This document shows, piece after piece, positions 61,411 to 64,000 of a stretch of DNA of 64,000 nucleotides. Location of the stretch: NCBI GenBank assembly GCA_016710285.1, contig JADJXR010000001.1, positions 62,001 through 126,000 of the forward strand, given 5' to 3'. The notes below the pieces were generated by a model. The model was given only the letters and a program-made list of their open reading frames with translations, did no database searches and had not been told where the DNA came from. Within the stretch, counting starts at the first letter, position 1. Every line of letters starts with the position of its first letter. The position numbers were made by a program, and so were the translations under genes. Origin of the DNA: Chlorobiota bacterium. Its GTDB lineage: Bacteria > Bacteroidota > Ignavibacteria > OLB7.

Positions 61411-64000
61411 ATGCGGTCTTTCTACGTTGATTTTATCAACCACGGCATTCTTCCGTTCGTGGGGCGGGGGGAACTGCTTAGCACGTTGCTATCACGCTGG
61501 GAGACCGTTGCCCAGGCTTCATCGCTGCAGATGAGCTTGATAAGCGGCGAGATGGGAACGGGGAAAAGCCGATTTATTGAAGAATTAGAGCCAAAAGTCA
61601 TGCGTTCGGGGGGGCTGGTGATTAACGCCAAGCTCTACCCTGAATCCACCAACTCCATCGCGCCGCTGCTTGCGCGGGCAATCCGATTCATGAAATTGCG
61701 GCGGAATCTGCCGGTGGCGGACCCCGCCGAAACGATTCACGGGGTGGCCGAAACGATTCGGCGGCTAACCCAAATCCGCCCCACCCTTCTGCTGATCGAG
61801 GATATCCACCTGCTTTCTGGCGACACAATGCGGGAATTTGCAGGGCTGTTGGGAAGCCTTTCGGAAGCCCCGATGCTGGTGCTGGCCACCGCACGCCCAA
61901 TTGCCCCCACCCTGCGCACAACCATCGAGCGGTATTTAAGCGACGACCTTGAACTTCCCCCGCTGACGTTCCAGGAAATCCAAGCAATCTGGAACCTGCT
62001 GTTCAACACACCACTCCCCACCGATGCCGCAAAATTGATCGAGGAAACAACCGGTGGGAATCCGTTAGCGATTCGGACAATTCTTCGCGGATCGCTGAAA
62101 TCGGGAGAAATCGCGGCAACACGCGCCAGTCAGCAGTGGCAGATCAGCGTCCCGCTTGATACATTTGAAGCCTCGCTGCGCCGCCAAATGGTGACGCTGA
62201 TAGATGGAATCGCAGCCCACCTTTCCCCCACCGAACGCGCCGCCGCCGAAACAATGGCGGGGTTGGGCGAGGTTTTCTCCTTGGAGGCTGCGCGATTGCT
62301 CCTTCCGAATGCCGACTCGGCGATTGATTCGCTGGTGTTCAAAGGCGTTCTGGTTGCGGCTGGGCACTCCCCTTCGATACTGCCACAAACCGCCCCTGCG
62401 CTCAACGCATTTTCCTTCACCCACACCCTGCTGCACCGCCGGTTTGTTCAAGACTCCAACATTACCGAGCATCAGTTGGTGATGCTGGTCTGTTCCCGTG
62501 CGCCCCTCTGCACGGTGCTCCCCTTCCGGTTGCTATCATCCGTGCCCGCAAATTTTGCCATTCCATTATCGGATATCCGCACAGCAATCACCTATGCACT
62601 AAAGTTGGCACGTGCGTTGGACCGGACCTCCGATTGGCAATGGGCATTGCCCATTTGGGATTCCGCTGCGGCACTGTGGCGGAAACATTTCCACCGGTGG
62701 AATCCCCACGACCAATTATCGCTGGAATTGGAATTATTGATGCACCGAATGGCACTACTGCGGCGGGATGAGCAGGGCGAAGAATACCGATTAGGGGTGG
62801 AACGATTACTGGAACTTACCAGCACCGAGCAACTTCCGGAAGACCTGCTCCGCTACCGCCTGCTAACGATTATTTATCAGGATATTTACCGCTCCCGAAT
62901 TGAACGAAAAAGCAGCTTGGCGGTGCGAAAAAAAGTGATGGAGTTGGTGGAACGCTATCCGCAATTGCGCCATACGAACGGTTATCTGTTTTATTTAAGT
63001 CATCTTGCCCACACGTACTCAAACAGCGCAACGCTGATGCAGGAAGTGGAGGAAATCGCCGAGGAATTATTATTAGATTCCACTGCACCAGATGAATTTC
63101 GCCAAGAGCTTCAGCAGCAAGTGCTGCCAACTTTTTTGCTTGGGTTTTCCACAAAACAGCAACTTGAGCGAAGGATAACTTTTGCGAATGAGTATGATGC
63201 GTTATGCCGTGCTGAAAACCGTTTTGTTGACCGCAGCCGGTTCGTCATTTTTTATGCTGAAATTGGGGAATTTGAAAAAGCAAAATCACTGGCAAACGAA
63301 ATACTTCCAAGCCTAATCAGCCGTGGGTTAATCCGCTCGTTAGCGAATTGCCAGCTTCACCAACTCTGCTTTCAATTAGCCGAGAACAATGAATGGAATG
63401 GTATTGATGAGAAATTAAAAGAGATTTTTCTGAGCGTGCCCGATGATTACCATTCGGGAATCCAACGCCATGCGGTGCTGCTTCTGATGAATTTTGGAAT
63501 TTTGCTAAACCGCCCAGATAAGGCATTGCAACAGCTGCAATGGTTCCAAAACCCAGAAAGACTTCCGCTGTACCTGCGCATTTTCATCGGATTATCCTTG
63601 CACCAATTACAGCCACTGCTTGCCCTTCCGCCGCAAACTATTTCGGCAGCAGATGGCCCGCTTTGGCAATTACTCCAGCTTTTGGCCGGCGAGAATGCTC
63701 CTGATATTGAACAAGTTTGGGAATTATCTATTGGCTTATTCAACGCTGAATTATTACGGGTATATGATATCACCCAACGTTGTGTGGTGGCGGATCTTTT
63801 ATGGGATGCACACCATCGCGGCATTATTCCTGCGCCAAGCAACGATGTACAGGACGCGATTGATGCCAGCCTTCATGGGGCACTATCCTGGCTACAGGAA
63901 AGGAATTTGCAAGCGATGATGCACGGAGTGTTTTCGCATATCCAACAGCATCTTAGCACTCCTGTGAAAAATCAGTGGCAAAAAACTTTGGGAGCCAATG
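61411..64000 (+). CDS. AAA/STAND-type ATPase, 3' truncated
   Basis: Open frame from the ATG at 61411 to the window end (863 codons, no stop). The N-terminus reads FVGRGELLSTLLSRW, typical of AAA_16/STAND ATPases that start with a VGR box, then Walker A GEMGTGKSRF at about 46-55 and Walker B TLLLIEDIHLL near 128-138, with a sensor-like LVLATARPIAP after it. The rest (from about residue 200) is a long helical region (QEIQAIWNLLFNTP, LPEDLLRYRLLTIIYQDIY) resembling the TPR-like superhelix of MalT/LAL regulators and adenylate-cyclase-like ATPases. Codon use and amino-acid flavour grow AT-richer toward the right end. Whether it ends in a DNA-binding or enzymatic domain lies outside the window. Confidence 0.85.
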   Translation, partial: MRSFYVDFINHGILPFVGRGELLSTLLSRWETVAQASSLQMSLISGEMGTGKSRFIEELEPKVMRSGGLVINAKLYPESTNSIAPLLARAIRFMKLRRNLPVADPAETIHGVAETIRRLTQIRPTLLLIEDIHLLSGDTMREFAGLLGSLSEAPMLVLATARPIAPTLRTTIERYLSDDLELPPLTFQEIQAIWNLLFNTPLPTDAAKLIEETTGGNPLAIRTILRGSLKSGEIAATRASQQWQISVPLDTFEASLRRQMVTLIDGIAAHLSPTERAAAETMAGLGEVFSLEAARLLLPNADSAIDSLVFKGVLVAAGHSPSILPQTAPALNAFSFTHTLLHRRFVQDSNITEHQLVMLVCSRAPLCTVLPFRLLSSVPANFAIPLSDIRTAITYALKLARALDRTSDWQWALPIWDSAAALWRKHFHRWNPHDQLSLELELLMHRMALLRRDEQGEEYRLGVERLLELTSTEQLPEDLLRYRLLTIIYQDIYRSRIERKSSLAVRKKVMELVERYPQLRHTNGYLFYLSHLAHTYSNSATLMQEVEEIAEELLLDSTAPDEFRQELQQQVLPTFLLGFSTKQQLERRITFANEYDALCRAENRFVDRSRFVIFYAEIGEFEKAKSLANEILPSLISRGLIRSLANCQLHQLCFQLAENNEWNGIDEKLKEIFLSVPDDYHSGIQRHAVLLLMNFGILLNRPDKALQQLQWFQNPERLPLYLRIFIGLSLHQLQPLLALPPQTISAADGPLWQLLQLLAGENAPDIEQVWELSIGLFNAELLRVYDITQRCVVADLLWDAHHRGIIPAPSNDVQDAIDASLHGALSWLQERNLQAMMHGVFSHIQQHLSTPVKNQWQKTLGAN

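Overview
This looks like a chromosomal fragment of a GC-rich (about 60 percent) free-living bacterium of the Bacteroidota/Ignavibacteria/Kapabacteria side of the FCB group. That assignment is inferred from two exported proteins with type IX secretion (T9SS) type A C-terminal sorting domains, an Omp28/kelch secreted protein, a YfhO membrane protein and an export style (short signal peptide ending in AQ, then long low-complexity beta-rich modules) common in that group. No rRNA, tRNA, integrase, transposase, CRISPR array or phage structural gene is visible.

Left part (1-29.3 kb) is ordinary housekeeping in short operons. 1-3964 (minus): a UDP-N-acetylhexosamine 6-dehydrogenase, WecB epimerase and an SLBB-type polysaccharide export protein, i.e. 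the start of an exopolysaccharide locus running off the left edge. Then uvrA (minus), an acyl-CoA carboxylase beta subunit (plus), a frameshifted Yip1-like membrane protein (minus), recR plus an overlapping methyltransferase, a CpxP/Spy-like lipoprotein with a proline-rich repeat stalk, mutY (minus) divergent from a cystathionine beta-synthase-like enzyme, a kelch/Omp28/T9SS protein, lysine 6-aminotransferase, a YfhO-like giant membrane protein, and a four-gene minus-strand run (RluB-type pseudouridine synthase, BaiN/HI0933 flavoprotein, alpha/beta hydrolase, asparagine-synthetase-like protein). Two overlapping plus-strand genes follow: a stand-alone penicillin-binding transpeptidase and a SpoIID/LytB-domain protein. 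Intergenic gaps here carry several families of dispersed GC-rich inverted repeats.

The centre (30.5-59.7 kb) is the remarkable part: about 29 kb, nearly all on the minus strand, holding six neighbouring genes for exported, repeat-built fibre-like proteins. Five share an N-terminal module right after the signal peptide; they differ in repeat middles and carry one of two interchangeable C-terminal beta domains resembling those that end phage tail fibres. The sixth, at 46047-59746, would encode about 4,566 residues made of pentad/decad repeats with higher-order tandem DNA units of 225, 375 and 765 bp. Three of the six genes carry reading-frame lesions (five in total), each demonstrable by comparing repeat copies or by reading across the break; whether they are assembly errors, decay or variation cannot be decided from this sequence.

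The right end (59.9-64 kb) has a small T9SS-sorted secreted protein, a double zinc-ribbon protein (both minus), a 650-bp gap, and an incomplete plus-strand AAA/STAND-like ATPase that leaves the window. Fragments of frameshifted genes are listed separately so that each open frame has its own coordinates, with notes saying which belong together.
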